In this document: positions 1 to 9,206 of the stretch, one piece after another
Numbering within the stretch: position 1 is the first letter of the stretch
Layout of the letters: each line of letters starts with the position of its first letter
Source of the DNA: Streptomyces sp. NBC_01268
GTDB lineage: Bacteria; Actinomycetota; Actinomycetes; Streptomycetales; Streptomycetaceae
Assembly (NCBI RefSeq): GCF_036240795.1
Contig: NZ_CP108454.1
Location: 2,604,001-2,668,000 of the forward strand
DNA: 64,000 nt
Direction: 5' to 3'
Notes under the pieces: model-generated
Told to the model about the DNA's origin: nothing
Databases searched by the model: none
What the model saw: the letters and a program-made list of their open reading frames with translations, nothing else
Position numbers and translations under genes: made by a program

Positions 1-1625
1 AGATCCTGCACCTGGGCCGTGGCGGTCACGACCACAAGAAGATCTTCGCCGCGTTCTCGGCGGCCAAGGCCCACAAGGGCCAGCCGACGGTGATCCTGGC
101 CAAGACGGTCAAGGGCTGGACGCTGGGCCCCAACTTCGAGGGCCGCAACGCCACCCACCAGATGAAGAAGCTGACGGTCGACGACCTCAAGCGCTTCCGC
201 GACCGGCTGCACATCCCGGTCACGGACCGGCAGCTGGAGGACGGCCTGCCGCCGTACTACCACCCGGGCCGGAACTCCGAGGAGATCCAGTACATGCACG
301 ACCGCCGCAAGGCGCTCGGCGGGTACGTCCCGACGCGGGTGGTGCGCGCCAAGCCGCTGGCGCTGCCCGAGGAGAAGACCTACGCCCCGGTGAAGAAGGG
401 CTCCGGCCAGCAGTCGATCGCCACCACCATGGCCTTCGTCCGGCTGCTCAAGGACCTGATGCGGGACAAGGAGATCGGCAGGCGCTTCGTGCTGATCGCG
501 CCGGACGAGTACCGCACCTTCGGCATGGACTCGTTCTTCCCGAGCGCCAAGATCTACAACCCGCTCGGGCAGCAGTACGAGGCCGTGGACCGCGAACTGC
601 TCCTCGCCTACAAGGAGTCCCCGACCGGCCAGATGCTGCACGACGGCATCTCGGAGGCCGGCTGCACGGCCTCGCTGATCGCCGCCGGCTCGGCCTACGC
701 GACGCACGGCGAGCCGCTCATCCCGGTCTACGTCTTCTACTCGATGTTCGGCTTCCAGCGCACCGGCGACCAGTTCTGGCAGATGGCCGACCAGCTCGCC
801 CGCGGCTTCGTGCTGGGCGCCACCGCCGGCCGCACCACGCTGACCGGTGAGGGCCTCCAGCACGCCGACGGCCACTCGCACCTGCTGGCCTCGACCAACC
901 CGGGCTGCGTCGCGTACGACCCGGCCTTCGGCTTCGAGATCGCGCACATCGTCCAGGACGGTCTGCGGCGGATGTACGGCCCCGAGGCCGAGGACGTCTT
1001 CTACTACCTGACGGTCTACAACGAGCCGATCCAGCACCCGGCCGAGCCCGAGAACGTGGACGCCGAGGGCATCCTCAAGGGCATCTACCGCTACAAGGCC
1101 GGCGAGTCCGGTGCGATCCCCGCGCAGATCATGGCCTCCGGTGTCGGCGTGCCGTGGGCCCTGGAGGCCCAGCGGATCCTCGCCGAGGAGTGGAACGTGC
1201 GCGCCGACGTCTGGTCGGCCACCTCCTGGAACGAGCTGCGCCGCGAGGCCGTGGCCGTCGAGGAGCACAACCTGCTCCACCCGGACGAGGAGCAGCGCGT
1301 CCCGTACGTGACCCGCAAGCTGCAGGCGGCCCAGGGCCCGTTCGTGGCGGTCTCGGACTGGATGCGCGCGGTGCCGGACCAGATCTCCCGCTGGGTGCCG
1401 GGCCGTTACACCTCGCTGGGCGCGGACGGCTTCGGCTTCGCGGACACGCGGGGCGCGGCCCGTCGCTACTTCCACATCGACGCCCAGTCGATCGTGCTCG
1501 CGGTCCTCACCGAGCTGGCCCGTGACGGCAAGGTCGACCGGTCGGTCCTGAAGCAGGCCGTGGACCGCTACCAGCTGCTCGACGTGGCGGCCGCGGACCC
1601 GGGCGCCGCGGGCGGCGACGCGTAG
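1..1625 (+). CDS. aceE: Pyruvate dehydrogenase E1 component, homodimeric AceE type (5' part outside window)
   Basis: This is the last 540 residues of a homodimeric E1, the thiamine-diphosphate enzyme that decarboxylates pyruvate and acetylates the E2 lipoyl domain in the pyruvate dehydrogenase complex. The frame is open from base 3, and the first visible residues run [15 protein letters not shown]. Later landmarks of AceE are the [10 protein letters not shown] segment, the [10 protein letters not shown] stretch, [22 protein letters not shown], and the C-terminal [12 protein letters not shown] and [13 protein letters not shown]. These cover the second (Pyr) and third (transketolase C) domains. 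AceE is normally about 900 residues, so roughly 40 percent is missing upstream. A strong hairpin follows the stop, so the gene appears to end its transcript. The assignment is secure; the start and N-terminal TPP domain cannot be judged. Confidence 0.97.
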   Translation, partial: ILHLGRGGHDHKKIFAAFSAAKAHKGQPTVILAKTVKGWTLGPNFEGRNATHQMKKLTVDDLKRFRDRLHIPVTDRQLEDGLPPYYHPGRNSEEIQYMHDRRKALGGYVPTRVVRAKPLALPEEKTYAPVKKGSGQQSIATTMAFVRLLKDLMRDKEIGRRFVLIAPDEYRTFGMDSFFPSAKIYNPLGQQYEAVDRELLLAYKESPTGQMLHDGISEAGCTASLIAAGSAYATHGEPLIPVYVFYSMFGFQRTGDQFWQMADQLARGFVLGATAGRTTLTGEGLQHADGHSHLLASTNPGCVAYDPAFGFEIAHIVQDGLRRMYGPEAEDVFYYLTVYNEPIQHPAEPENVDAEGILKGIYRYKAGESGAIPAQIMASGVGVPWALEAQRILAEEWNVRADVWSATSWNELRREAVAVEEHNLLHPDEEQRVPYVTRKLQAAQGPFVAVSDWMRAVPDQISRWVPGRYTSLGADGFGFADTRGAARRYFHIDAQSIVLAVLTELARDGKVDRSVLKQAVDRYQLLDVAAADPGAAGGDA

Positions 1626-1642
1626 CACGTATCCGCTGGTGA

Positions 1643-1672
1643 GGGCGGTGGGACCGGGTGGTCCCGCCGCCC
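1643..1672 (+). terminator. Hairpin terminator after aceE
   Basis: GGGCGGTGGGACC and GGTCCCGCCGCCC form a 13-pair stem with one G-T wobble and a GGGT loop, 17 bases after the aceE stop. There is no long T-run, as is common in Streptomyces terminators. Confidence 0.75.
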
Positions 1673-1714
1673 TTCCGCGTTCCTTACGATGCCGGGCATG
1701 GAGGATCACCCGTC

Positions 1715-2476
1715 ATGAAGGACCGCTGGGAAGCACGCACCCAGACGCCGCTGCTGGTGCTGGCCGTGGCCTTCGGCGTGGCGTACGCCGTGCCGATCGT
1801 GGCGCCCGGCGCCGACCCGTGGGTGCACCGGCTGTGCACCCACGTGGAGTGGACGGTGTGGGCCGCGTTCGCCCTGGACTACCTGGTGCGTCTCGCGCTC
1901 GCCCCGGCCAGGTGGGTGTTCGTGCGGGGGCATCCGCTGGATCTGCTCGCGGTGATACTGCCGATGGTGCAGCCGCTGCGGCTGCTGCGGGTGGTGTCGA
2001 CGCTCCTCCTGGTGGGCCGGCGGGCCCGGATGGCCCCGCAGATAACGCTCACCACCTATGTGGCGGGCGCGGTGGTCGGGCTGATGATGTTCGGCTCGCT
2101 GGCCGTGCTCCATGTGGAGCGGGACGCGCCGAACGGCAACATCAAGACGTTGGGGGACGCGGTCTGGTGGTCCTTCACCACGATGACCACCGTCGGCTAC
2201 GGCGACCACGCCCCGACCACGGGCCTGGGCCGGGTGCTCGCGGTGGGCCTGATGCTGTCGGGCATCGCCCTGCTCGGTGTGGTGACCGCCAACATCGCCG
2301 CCTGGTTCATCGCCCGCTTCGAGCGGGACGACGAGTCCGAGCGCCGGCAGTTGGAGCTCCTGGAGGCGCTGACCGTCGAGGTGCGGGAGCTGCGGGCCGA
2401 GGTCGCGCGCCTCTCGGTCCCGCCGCCCGGCACCCCGGACGTCCCGGCGCCGGCGCCTACCTCTCCCAGATCTTGA
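1715..2476 (+). CDS. Voltage-gated-type potassium channel, six-helix
   Basis: A 253-residue membrane protein with the K+ selectivity filter TTVGYGDHAPTT about residue 157. Hydrophobic segments fit S1 (about 10-28), S2 (about 45-65), S3/S4 (about 70-95, ending in an RRAR basic patch), S5 (about 110-135) and S6 after the pore. The C-terminus is a charged, heptad-like stretch (ERRQLELLEALTVEVRELRAEV) suited to coiled-coil tetramerisation. I chose ATG 1715 because GGAGG lies at 1700-1704; an in-frame upstream GTG at 1658 has no such support. The gene converges on the I36 gene and their ends overlap by 20 bases. The S4 is short of regular Arg repeats, so true voltage gating is uncertain; a channel for K+ is well supported. 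Confidence 0.88.
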   Translation: MKDRWEARTQTPLLVLAVAFGVAYAVPIVAPGADPWVHRLCTHVEWTVWAAFALDYLVRLALAPARWVFVRGHPLDLLAVILPMVQPLRLLRVVSTLLLVGRRARMAPQITLTTYVAGAVVGLMMFGSLAVLHVERDAPNGNIKTLGDAVWWSFTTMTTVGYGDHAPTTGLGRVLAVGLMLSGIALLGVVTANIAAWFIARFERDDESERRQLELLEALTVEVRELRAEVARLSVPPPGTPDVPAPAPTSPRS

Positions 2477-2888
2477 AGGCCCGGACCTGGTAGGGCGTCT
2501 GGGGCACCCACGTCCCCCGGCCGGGATAGGTCTCGAACTCCCCGGTCTCCGCGCAGACCGCGGACTGGTAGGTGGTGACCGGCCGTCCGGTCCGGTTGGC
2601 GAGGGCTTGGGCGGTCGTCCCCGGTGGCAGGGCGACACAGCTCTCGATGTCGACCGAGGACAGCTCATGGGTCTGCGGCCGCCCCTTGAAGTCGGCCTTC
2701 GGCCAGAGGCACAGCTGCCCCGGCCCGCAGGGCCCCAGGGCTGTGCCGCTCGGGGCCGCCGCCTCGGCCGGGATCGCGAGAAGAGCGGTCAGGACCGCCC
2801 CCACGGCACCGACGGCCAGCTTCGTCTTCCTCGCCTTCGTCCTCGTCCTCGTCTTCGTCCTCGTCTTCGCCTTCGTCTGCGTATACAT
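2457..2888 (-). CDS. Secreted peptidase inhibitor I36-like protein
   Basis: A 143-residue exported protein. The mature part has the short Cys-containing pattern of the peptidase-inhibitor I36 (SMI) family: GPCGPGQLCLW, then a crystallin-like DFKG segment, SCVALPPG and a closing Cys. The leader is unusual: after MYTQ come about 18 residues of alternating Lys/Arg and Thr, then a hydrophobic core (LAVGAVGAVLTALLAIP) and an AEAAA cleavage area. ATG 2888 has GGGGG nine bases upstream; GTG 2912 is a possible longer start but has only a purine run touching it. The family includes metalloprotease inhibitors such as SMPI; inhibitory activity here is inferred, not shown. Confidence 0.75.
   Translation of the reverse strand: MYTQTKAKTRTKTRTRTKARKTKLAVGAVGAVLTALLAIPAEAAAPSGTALGPCGPGQLCLWPKADFKGRPQTHELSSVDIESCVALPPGTTAQALANRTGRPVTTYQSAVCAETGEFETYPGRGTWVPQTPYQVRAFKIWER
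2822..2878 (-). repeat. Hexamer-like repeat encoding the basic signal-peptide n-region
   Basis: Repeated GACGAG/GACGAA-type units on the minus strand encode the Lys/Arg-Thr alternation in the leader of the I36 gene. The units are imperfect. Such a tract could change length by slippage. Confidence 0.7.
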
Positions 2889-3031
2889 GCAGGTGAACCC
2901 CCGTTTCGTCACTCTCTGTAATCAAGAGCATGGCGGAAGTCACCCCGGGAACGGAAGAGGGGCCGCCCCCGTTCACGCGAACGGGTGACGACCCCCTGAG
3001 GGAGCTCAAGGCTCCCGGGTCGGGCTCGGGC

Positions 3032-4666
3032 TCAGATGTGGGCCGCGCCCGCGCCCGCCTCCGCGTTGGCGCCGCGCTTGGTGAGCGTGGCGACCAGGGC
3101 GGCGACGACGGCCACGACACCGGCGACGGTGAAGGCGAGCCCCATGCCGTCCATGAACGTGTCGTGGATGACCTTGCCGATGGTCTGGGCGATCTCGGGC
3201 GTCATGCCCGGCGCCTGGTCCAGGCCGGGCGGCACCATGCCGAACTCGGCGGCCTGCTCCAGGCGCGGGTCCGGCGGCGTCGGGATGCCGGCGCCCTTCC
3301 AGTTCTCCGCGAAGGCGCTGGAGACCTTGGAGGACATGACCGCGCCCAGCACCGCGGTGCCGAGGGCGCCGCCGACCTGCATGGCGGCCTGCTGCAGACC
3401 GCCGGCCACACCGGAGAGCTCCAGCGGCGCGTTGCCGACGATGACCTCGGTGGCGCCGACCATGACCGGGGCCAGGCCCAGGCCGAGCAGCGCGAACCAG
3501 AGGGACATCGCCAGGGTGCCCGTGCCGGAGGTGAGGGTGATCATGCCGAACATCGCGATCGCGGTGCAGACCATGCCGCCGACCAGCGGGACGCGCGGGC
3601 CGAACTTGGTGATCAGCACGCCGGCCAGCGGCGAGGAGACGATCATCATGCCGGTCAGCGGGAGCAGGTGCATGCCGCTGTCGACCGGGCTGAGCCCCTT
3701 CGCGCCCTGGAGGTAGAAGGTGACGAAGAACAGGCCGCCCATGAAGGCGAAGGCCATCAGGACCATCAGCACCACACCGGCCGAGAGCGGCACGGAGCGG
3801 AACATCCCCAGCGGGATGAGCGGCTCCTTGACCCGGGTCTCCCAGAAGGCGAAGACGCCGAAGAGCACCAGCGCGCCGACCAGACAGCCCCAGGTGTTCA
3901 GGCTGGACCAGCCCCAGGACTCACCGGCCTTGATGATGCCCCAGATGAGGGAGGCCATCGCGCCGGAGAGCAGCAGGATGCCGAGGACGTCGAAGGAGCG
4001 CGGGGCGTTCTCGGCGCGGTGGTCCTTGAGGATCACCAGGCCGAGGACGAGCGCGAGGACGCCGACCGGCACGTTGATGAAGAAGACGGACTGCCAGCTG
4101 ACGTGCTCGACGAGCAGACCGCCGACGATCGGACCGCCCGCGGTCGAGGCGCCGATGACCATGCCCCAGATGCCGATGGCCATGTTGAGCTTCTCGGCGG
4201 GGAAGGTCGCGCGCAGCAGGCCGAGCGCGGCCGGCATGAGCAGGGCGCCGAAGAGGCCCTGGAGGACACGGAAGCCGACGACGAGCCCGATCGAGCTCGA
4301 CAGGCCGATCGCGCCGGAGGAGGCGGCGAAGCCCGCGATGCCGATGATGAAGGTCTGGCGGTGCCCGAAGCGGTCGCCCAGCTTGCCGGCGGTGACGAGG
4401 GCGACGGCCAGCGCGAGCAGGTAGCCGTTGGTGATCCACTGGACCTCGGCGAGCGAGGCCTGGAGGTCGTCCTTGATGGCGGGGTTGGCGATGGCGACGA
4501 TGGTGCCGTCGAGCGCCACCATCATGACGCCCACGGCCACGGCGAACAGCGTCAACCACGGATGACCGCGGAGCCCCTTCGCCTGAGCCGGGGCCGGAGT
4601 CGTGTCGGGCTTCCGGCCACCCCCCTGCCCCTGCGGGGTCTTTTCCACGGTGGTCTGACTAGTCAT
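3032..4666 (-). CDS. MFS drug exporter, DHA2 (EmrB/QacA) 14-helix family
   Basis: A 544-residue antiporter-type membrane protein expected to extrude lipophilic or antibiotic compounds using the proton gradient. Family signs are the first-helix motif LDGTIVAIANPAI, the loop motif GKLGDRFGHRQ, FRVLQGLFGALLMPAALGLL (motif C-like region) and a length and hydropathy suited to 14 helices. ATG 4666 is the natural start. It is divergent from a TetR regulator with a perfect palindrome between them, the usual arrangement of a repressed pump and its sensor. The substrate cannot be read from the sequence. Confidence 0.92.
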   Translation of the reverse strand: MTSQTTVEKTPQGQGGGRKPDTTPAPAQAKGLRGHPWLTLFAVAVGVMMVALDGTIVAIANPAIKDDLQASLAEVQWITNGYLLALAVALVTAGKLGDRFGHRQTFIIGIAGFAASSGAIGLSSSIGLVVGFRVLQGLFGALLMPAALGLLRATFPAEKLNMAIGIWGMVIGASTAGGPIVGGLLVEHVSWQSVFFINVPVGVLALVLGLVILKDHRAENAPRSFDVLGILLLSGAMASLIWGIIKAGESWGWSSLNTWGCLVGALVLFGVFAFWETRVKEPLIPLGMFRSVPLSAGVVLMVLMAFAFMGGLFFVTFYLQGAKGLSPVDSGMHLLPLTGMMIVSSPLAGVLITKFGPRVPLVGGMVCTAIAMFGMITLTSGTGTLAMSLWFALLGLGLAPVMVGATEVIVGNAPLELSGVAGGLQQAAMQVGGALGTAVLGAVMSSKVSSAFAENWKGAGIPTPPDPRLEQAAEFGMVPPGLDQAPGMTPEIAQTIGKVIHDTFMDGMGLAFTVAGVVAVVAALVATLTKRGANAEAGAGAAHI

Positions 4667-4679
4667 GCCGCGAGGCTAA

Positions 4680-4694
4680 TGTCAGTCACTGACA
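4680..4694. promoter_or_regulatory. Candidate TetR operator between exporter and regulator
   Basis: TGTCAGT-C-ACTGACA is a perfect 7-1-7 inverted repeat lying 14 bases before the exporter start codon, in the gap shared with the divergent TetR gene. The flanking AT-rich stretch (ATTGACTAATGAG) is a plausible core promoter area. Binding is inferred. Confidence 0.7.
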
Positions 4695-4793
4695 ATTGAC
4701 TAATGAGTTCACGCGACGGTAACTGTCATGTTGCTCACAGGTACGCTGAGCTGGACGAAGTGACCGAAACGAGACGGGGAAGGGGGCCGGGCG

Positions 4794-5423
4794 GTGACGG
4801 TTCCCGGTCTGCGCGAGCGGAAGAAGCAGCGCACCCGCGACGCGTTGATCCGGGTCGCCCTGGAGCTCTTCACCGCCCAGGGGTACGAGGGGACCACCGT
4901 CGACGAGATCGCCGACGCGGTCGAGGTCTCGCAGCGCACCTTCTTCCGCTACTTCGCCTCCAAGGAGGACGTGGCCTTCGCCGTCCAGCAGATGGTCGAG
5001 GAGCGCTTCATGCGCGCCCTGACCGAACGACCGCCCGAGGAGGGCCCGTTCGACGCGATGCGCAACGCGGTCCTGAGCGCCTGGGACACCATCGGCGAGG
5101 CCATCGCCGAGGTCGTCCCCGTCGAGCTGTACGTCCGCAGCTTCCAGGTCATCGAGTCCACGCCCGCGCTGCTCGCGGTCCATCTGCGCCGTTCCACCGA
5201 GATGGAGGAGTCCATCGCGCGGGTGATCGCCGAGCGCGAGGGCCTCGACGTGGACGCGGACCCGCGCCCGAGGATCGCCGTGGCGGCGTTCAGCGGCGTG
5301 ATGCGGGTGACCGGGCAGCTGTGGGGGCGGAGCGGGGAGCCGACCCTGGAGGCGATCCGCGCGCTCACCGAGCACTACCTGGACCACCTGGGCCCGGCGC
5401 TCGCGCCGGACTGGAGGGCCTGA
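4794..5423 (+). CDS. TetR-family transcriptional repressor
   Basis: A 209-residue regulator. Residues about 10-55 form the TetR helix-turn-helix (RDALIRVALELFTAQGYEG, then TTVDEIADAVEVSQRTFFRYF). The rest is an all-helical ligand-binding domain of the TetR_C type with no recognisable ligand. GTG 4794 is preceded by a GGGGAAGGGGG purine tract. It is divergent from the DHA2 exporter, so it most likely represses the pump, and itself, through the palindrome at 4680-4694. Confidence 0.9.
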   Translation: MTVPGLRERKKQRTRDALIRVALELFTAQGYEGTTVDEIADAVEVSQRTFFRYFASKEDVAFAVQQMVEERFMRALTERPPEEGPFDAMRNAVLSAWDTIGEAIAEVVPVELYVRSFQVIESTPALLAVHLRRSTEMEESIARVIAEREGLDVDADPRPRIAVAAFSGVMRVTGQLWGRSGEPTLEAIRALTEHYLDHLGPALAPDWRA

Positions 5424-5570
5424 ACCCCCGCGCCACCCCCTCCACGCCGCCCGCCCGTGCGAGCTCCGCGTGCGCCCGCGCGTACGGAACGTCACCACGC
5501 CCGCCGCGCCAGGTGATCCGCGTCACTCGCCCGCCCGGGGGTACGACCGCGCCCCCTAGGGTGGCTCGCA

Positions 5571-6782
5571 ATGCCTTCCTTCGACTCCTCCCCCACCCTC
5601 TCCGTCTGGCGCATGATGCTCGCGCTGGCCGTGGTGTTCGTGTTCCTGGCGACCACCGGGTGGACCACGATCCGGGATCAGAGCACGCCAGGGGAGACCC
5701 GGGCGACCGCGCTCGCCGCCTGGGCCCACGGACGGGTCGGGCAGCGCCCCCTCCCCGACGCGGCGGCCCCGGCCCGTACGATCGCCGCCTTCTTCGCCTC
5801 CCTCGCCCCCGCGCAGCGGACCCGTCTCGCCGACAGCTACCCGCTCGTCGTCGGCAACCTCAACGGCGTCCCGGTCACCCTCCGCTACCGCGCCAACCGC
5901 GTCTCCCTCGCCCGCACCCTCGACGCCGAGCGGAGCAGGGTCGACGACCCGCGGCTCAACGCCCAGGGCCTGCACGAGGCCCGCCGCCGCGTGGACCGCT
6001 TCCGGTCGCTGATGCGCCCCGACCGCCAGATCCTCGCCTTCGACCCGACCGGCACCGGACGGACCGCCGAGGTCCTCGGCGACCTGGACCGGGCGCGGCG
6101 GGTGTCGGTGATCGTGCCGGGCGTCGACACCAACCTGCTCACCTTCCAGAAGACCGCCCGGATGTACTCGGCCCCCGCCGGCATGGCCGCCTCCCTGTAC
6201 GCCGCCGAGCACCGCGCCGACCCGCGCGCCCGGACCGCCGTCATCGCCTGGGCCGACTACACCGCGCCCGTCGGCGTCGGGATCGACGCGGCCATCGGGA
6301 GGCTCGCCGAGAACGGCGCCGTACGACTCGTCGACCTGACCGCCGCGTTGCCCGGCGACGCACGGATCAGCCTCTTCTGCCACAGCTACGGCTCCGTCCT
6401 GTGCGGGGTCGCCGCCTCCCGGCTGCCCGCGCGGGTGACGGACGTCGTGGTCGCCGGCAGCCCCGGCATGCGCGCCGAGCGCGCCGCCGACCTCGCGACC
6501 CCGGCCCGGGTCTGGGCGATGCGGGACGCGGGTGACTGGATCGCCGACGTCCCGCACGTCGAGCTCGGCGGGGTGGGCCACGGCGCCGACCCGGTGTCCC
6601 CGGAGTTCGGTGCGCGCCTGCTCTCGGCGGCCGGGGCCAGCGGCCACGCCGGCTACTTCGAGCCCGGCACCGGCAGCCTGCGGAACTTCGCCGCGATAGG
6701 CGTCGGCGCGTACGACGACCTGACCTGCGCCGCCGCGGACAGCGCTTGCCGCCGGGGAATCTCCGGTGCAGAAGCCGCCTGA
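5571..6782 (+). CDS. Alpha/beta hydrolase, DUF1023 family, membrane-anchored or exported
   Basis: A 403-residue protein with an N-terminal hydrophobic helix (about residues 14-32) and the DUF1023 (Abhydrolase_8) domain. The nucleophile elbow is FCHSYGSVLCG, followed by DVVVAGSPGM; a late His sits in GGVGHGADPVSPEFGARL, which would complete a Ser-Asp-His triad. Substrate is unknown; the family is actinobacterial and often extracytoplasmic. It is a paralogue of the hydrolase starting at 10149, which shares the same order of motifs, with a two-component system between them. The start is ATG 5571, with no strong Shine-Dalgarno. Confidence 0.85.
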   Translation: MPSFDSSPTLSVWRMMLALAVVFVFLATTGWTTIRDQSTPGETRATALAAWAHGRVGQRPLPDAAAPARTIAAFFASLAPAQRTRLADSYPLVVGNLNGVPVTLRYRANRVSLARTLDAERSRVDDPRLNAQGLHEARRRVDRFRSLMRPDRQILAFDPTGTGRTAEVLGDLDRARRVSVIVPGVDTNLLTFQKTARMYSAPAGMAASLYAAEHRADPRARTAVIAWADYTAPVGVGIDAAIGRLAENGAVRLVDLTAALPGDARISLFCHSYGSVLCGVAASRLPARVTDVVVAGSPGMRAERAADLATPARVWAMRDAGDWIADVPHVELGGVGHGADPVSPEFGARLLSAAGASGHAGYFEPGTGSLRNFAAIGVGAYDDLTCAAADSACRRGISGAEAA

Positions 6783-6858
6783 CGCGCGTAGATCACGGCG
6801 GATTTCGGGCGTTCCCACAGGGGCGACGCCGGGGCATACGCCGCATACGATGAGGCGC

Positions 6859-7725
6859 ATGGGTGATGTGCTGGCCGGAATACATGCCACCTGGCAGTTC
6901 GAGAGCGACGCCATCGTCATCCGTTTCGAACGGGGGATCCGCACGCCGAGGCTCTTCGGCACGCTGCGCGAACGGCGCATCCCGCACGAGGCGCTGGCGT
7001 CGGTGACGCTCGCGCCGGGCAAGCGGGGCACCGTGGTGCTGCATGCCGTGCCGAGGCCGGGGGCCGATCCGCTGGTCGAGGCGGCGGCGGGGCAGCTGAA
7101 GGAAGGGGGCGACCCCTACCGGCTCGTGCTGCCCGTCGAGCGCGAGGCGCAGGCCGCGTACTACCGCGAGGAGCTGCTCGCGCTGCTCCCGCCCGACGCG
7201 GCGGAGCCCGCGGACGGCTTCCTCGTCGCGGCGCCGGAGGGCCCGCAGTCCTTCAAGGCGTACGACGGGAAGGCCAGCTTCGACGGGTCCGCCGAGGTCG
7301 TCTTCCGCTGGTCCCGGACCGGGGCGTCCTCGGAGAAGTGGCGGGCGGGCGACCAGGTCTTCCCGGTGCGGGAGCTGGGCGGGGTCGAGTGGCACTCGCC
7401 CGAGTCCCCCGACGGCTGCCTGCGGCTGCTGCCGCGCGGGGCGGTGTCCGCGTCGGGCCGCCCGGCCCACCCGGAGCGGGATCCCGCCTCGGTGGTCTTC
7501 GGGCTCGGCTACGGGCCGGTGCACGAGTCCCTGCCCTTCGCCGCCGCCGTGCTCGCCGCGATCCGCGGCTCCGCACGCGTCCCCGCCCTCCCGTGCGCGG
7601 CCCCGCCCTACGATCCCGCGGGAGTTGCGGAAAGGATTCGCCACCTCGGCGAGCTGCACCAGGCGGGTCTCGTGACCGACGAGGAGTTCTCCTCCAGGAA
7701 AGCGGAGCTGCTGGCGGAGCTGTAG
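6859..7725 (+). CDS. DUF4429 domain protein with C-terminal SHOCT motif
   Basis: A 288-residue soluble protein. Two related beta-rich segments (about 5-120 and 125-235) match the duplicated DUF4429 layout, each opening with a W/F-x-F-x-x-x-A/D pattern (ATWQFESDAIVIRF and GKASFDGSAEVVF). The last 30 residues are a SHOCT short helical tail (RHLGELHQAGLVTDEEFSSR). I chose ATG 6859 because the family begins MGDVLAGIHATW. The SHOCT tail often marks oligomerisation or binding domains; the function is unknown. It lies just upstream of the histidine kinase but on its own promoter side. Confidence 0.8.
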   Translation: MGDVLAGIHATWQFESDAIVIRFERGIRTPRLFGTLRERRIPHEALASVTLAPGKRGTVVLHAVPRPGADPLVEAAAGQLKEGGDPYRLVLPVEREAQAAYYREELLALLPPDAAEPADGFLVAAPEGPQSFKAYDGKASFDGSAEVVFRWSRTGASSEKWRAGDQVFPVRELGGVEWHSPESPDGCLRLLPRGAVSASGRPAHPERDPASVVFGLGYGPVHESLPFAAAVLAAIRGSARVPALPCAAPPYDPAGVAERIRHLGELHQAGLVTDEEFSSRKAELLAEL

Positions 7726-7750
7726 GACGGGCGGGACGAGGGGAGGGGTA

Positions 7751-7815
7751 CCCCGGTATGACCCCGCACCCCACCCCCCGGTATGACGTCCGCCCCCGCC
7801 GGGCCTGCCTACCCT
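7751..7815 (+). promoter_or_regulatory. Two-box promoter of the NarL-type sensor kinase operon
   Basis: CCCCGGTATGAC occurs at 7751 and again at 7776, 25 bases apart, and a -10-like TACCCT starts at 7810, 34 bases after the second box. The promoter of the hydrolase at 10149 has the same boxes and both spacings, so this is a likely site for the operon's own LuxR-type regulator. Confidence 0.6.
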
Positions 7816-7824
7816 GGGCGGGCC

Positions 7825-9198
7825 ATGAAGGACGAACCGCGGCGCCGACAGCGCCTCCCCCAGACCGCCGTCCGTGTGCGCGGGCGGCTCCAGAGCCTCG
7901 GGGCCCGGGCCGCCGGGCCGCTCCGTGCCGTCGGGGCCCGGACGAACGGGCTGGTGCGCAGCTTCGGGGTCGCGCTCGCGACGCCGACCGCCCCCGGAGA
8001 GGCGCTGCTCGCCCGGGCCTCCTCGCCCTGGGTGCGGCTGCTTCCGTACGGGGTCGCGCTGGCGTTCGTCGCCTCGCTGCTGCCCGTCACCGTCACCGTG
8101 CTCGTCCAGGACTACCAGGTCGACGGCGCCCTCGCCGGGGCGCTCGCCACCGCGCAGACCGCGCCCCTGCTGCTCGCCGTCACCCGGCCCCTCCAGGCCT
8201 GGTGGGTGATCTTCGCGGCGGACGTCTTCGGCGGCTTCGTGCTGCTCGCCGCCGACGGGGTCGACGGGCGGCCCTGGCCGTGGACGCCGATGGTCGTGGT
8301 CGGCTACCTGGCGCTGATGCTGGCGCTGGGCCTGCGCGAGTCCCGGCGGGCCCTCATCGGGGTGTGGCTGATGACCGGGGCCGCCGCGACCGTCTTCGAG
8401 ATCTTCTCGCCCCGCCGGGCCGGCGGCATCACCCTGCTCCTCTTCGTGCTCAGCGGCGTCGTGCTGCTGATCACCGCGACCCTGCGGGGCCGCGGTGACG
8501 CCGAGCGGCGGCTCGTCGAGCAGGAGACCATCAGCGAGGCCGAGCGATCCCGGCGCACCCTCCTGGAGGAGCGCGCCAGGATCGCCCGCGAGCTGCACGA
8601 CGTGGTCGCCCACCACATGTCGGTGATCACCGTGCAGGCGGACTCCGCCCCGTACCGCATCCCCGAGCTGCCGGACGCGGCCCGCGAGGAGTTCGCCTCG
8701 ATCGCGGCCGGCGCCCGCGAGTCGCTCGCCGAGATGCGACGGCTGCTCGTGGTGCTGCGCAGCGAGGGCGTGGAGGGCGAACGCGCCCCGCAGCCGGGGC
8801 TCGACCGGGTGCAGCAGCTGGTCGAGGCGACGGTACGGGCCGGGGTGCCGGCCGAGCTGTCCCTCGCCGCCGATCTGGACGGCGTCCCGCAGGCGGTGGA
8901 CCTGTCGGCGTACCGGATCGTGCAGGAGGCCCTCTCCAACGTCGTCCGGCACGCGCCGGGCGCCGCCACCCGGGTGTCGGTCCGCCCGGACGGCGAGGGC
9001 TGGCTGAACGTCCTGGTCGTCAACGGGCCCACCGCGGAGAAGGGATCCCCCGTGGAGCGCGGCTCCGGGACCGGGCACGGGCTCGTCGGGATGCGGGAAC
9101 GCGTACGGTTGACCGGCGGCTCGCTCGACACCGGGCCGCTGCCGGACGGGGGCTTCCGGGTCGCCGCCCGGCTGCCGCTGGGACCGACCGACAGCTGA
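7825..9198 (+). CDS. Sensor histidine kinase, NarL/DesK class
   Basis: A 457-residue membrane kinase. About 4-6 hydrophobic helices occupy residues 70-215; there is no large extracellular domain, so sensing is probably within the membrane. The HisKA_3 dimerisation motif is ERARIARELHDVVAHHMS with the phospho-acceptor His258. The HATPase domain has the N-box (IVQEALSNVVRHA) and G-box (GTGHGLVGMRER). ATG 7825 is preferred over ATG 7783 because the latter lies inside the conserved promoter box. The response regulator follows after 8 bases, so they form an operon. Confidence 0.92.
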   Translation: MKDEPRRRQRLPQTAVRVRGRLQSLGARAAGPLRAVGARTNGLVRSFGVALATPTAPGEALLARASSPWVRLLPYGVALAFVASLLPVTVTVLVQDYQVDGALAGALATAQTAPLLLAVTRPLQAWWVIFAADVFGGFVLLAADGVDGRPWPWTPMVVVGYLALMLALGLRESRRALIGVWLMTGAAATVFEIFSPRRAGGITLLLFVLSGVVLLITATLRGRGDAERRLVEQETISEAERSRRTLLEERARIARELHDVVAHHMSVITVQADSAPYRIPELPDAAREEFASIAAGARESLAEMRRLLVVLRSEGVEGERAPQPGLDRVQQLVEATVRAGVPAELSLAADLDGVPQAVDLSAYRIVQEALSNVVRHAPGAATRVSVRPDGEGWLNVLVVNGPTAEKGSPVERGSGTGHGLVGMRERVRLTGGSLDTGPLPDGGFRVAARLPLGPTDS

Positions 9199-9206
9199 GG
9201 AAGCCC

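Noticed and set aside
2930..4699. 589-codon open frame antisense to the DHA2 exporter
   Set aside because: It is a high-GC shadow frame: low-complexity Arg/Gly/Asp-rich translation, no domain, and the opposite strand has a clear transporter.
5531..5570. Possible further copy of the two-box promoter before the first DUF1023 hydrolase
   Set aside because: A GGGTACGACC stretch is loosely similar to a box, but no second box lies 25 bases away and the -10 distance does not match.
6793..9078. 761-codon minus-strand open frame across the DUF4429 and kinase genes
   Set aside because: It spans two real plus-strand genes and their intergenic gap, and its translation is Gly/Arg/Asp-rich with no recognisable motif.
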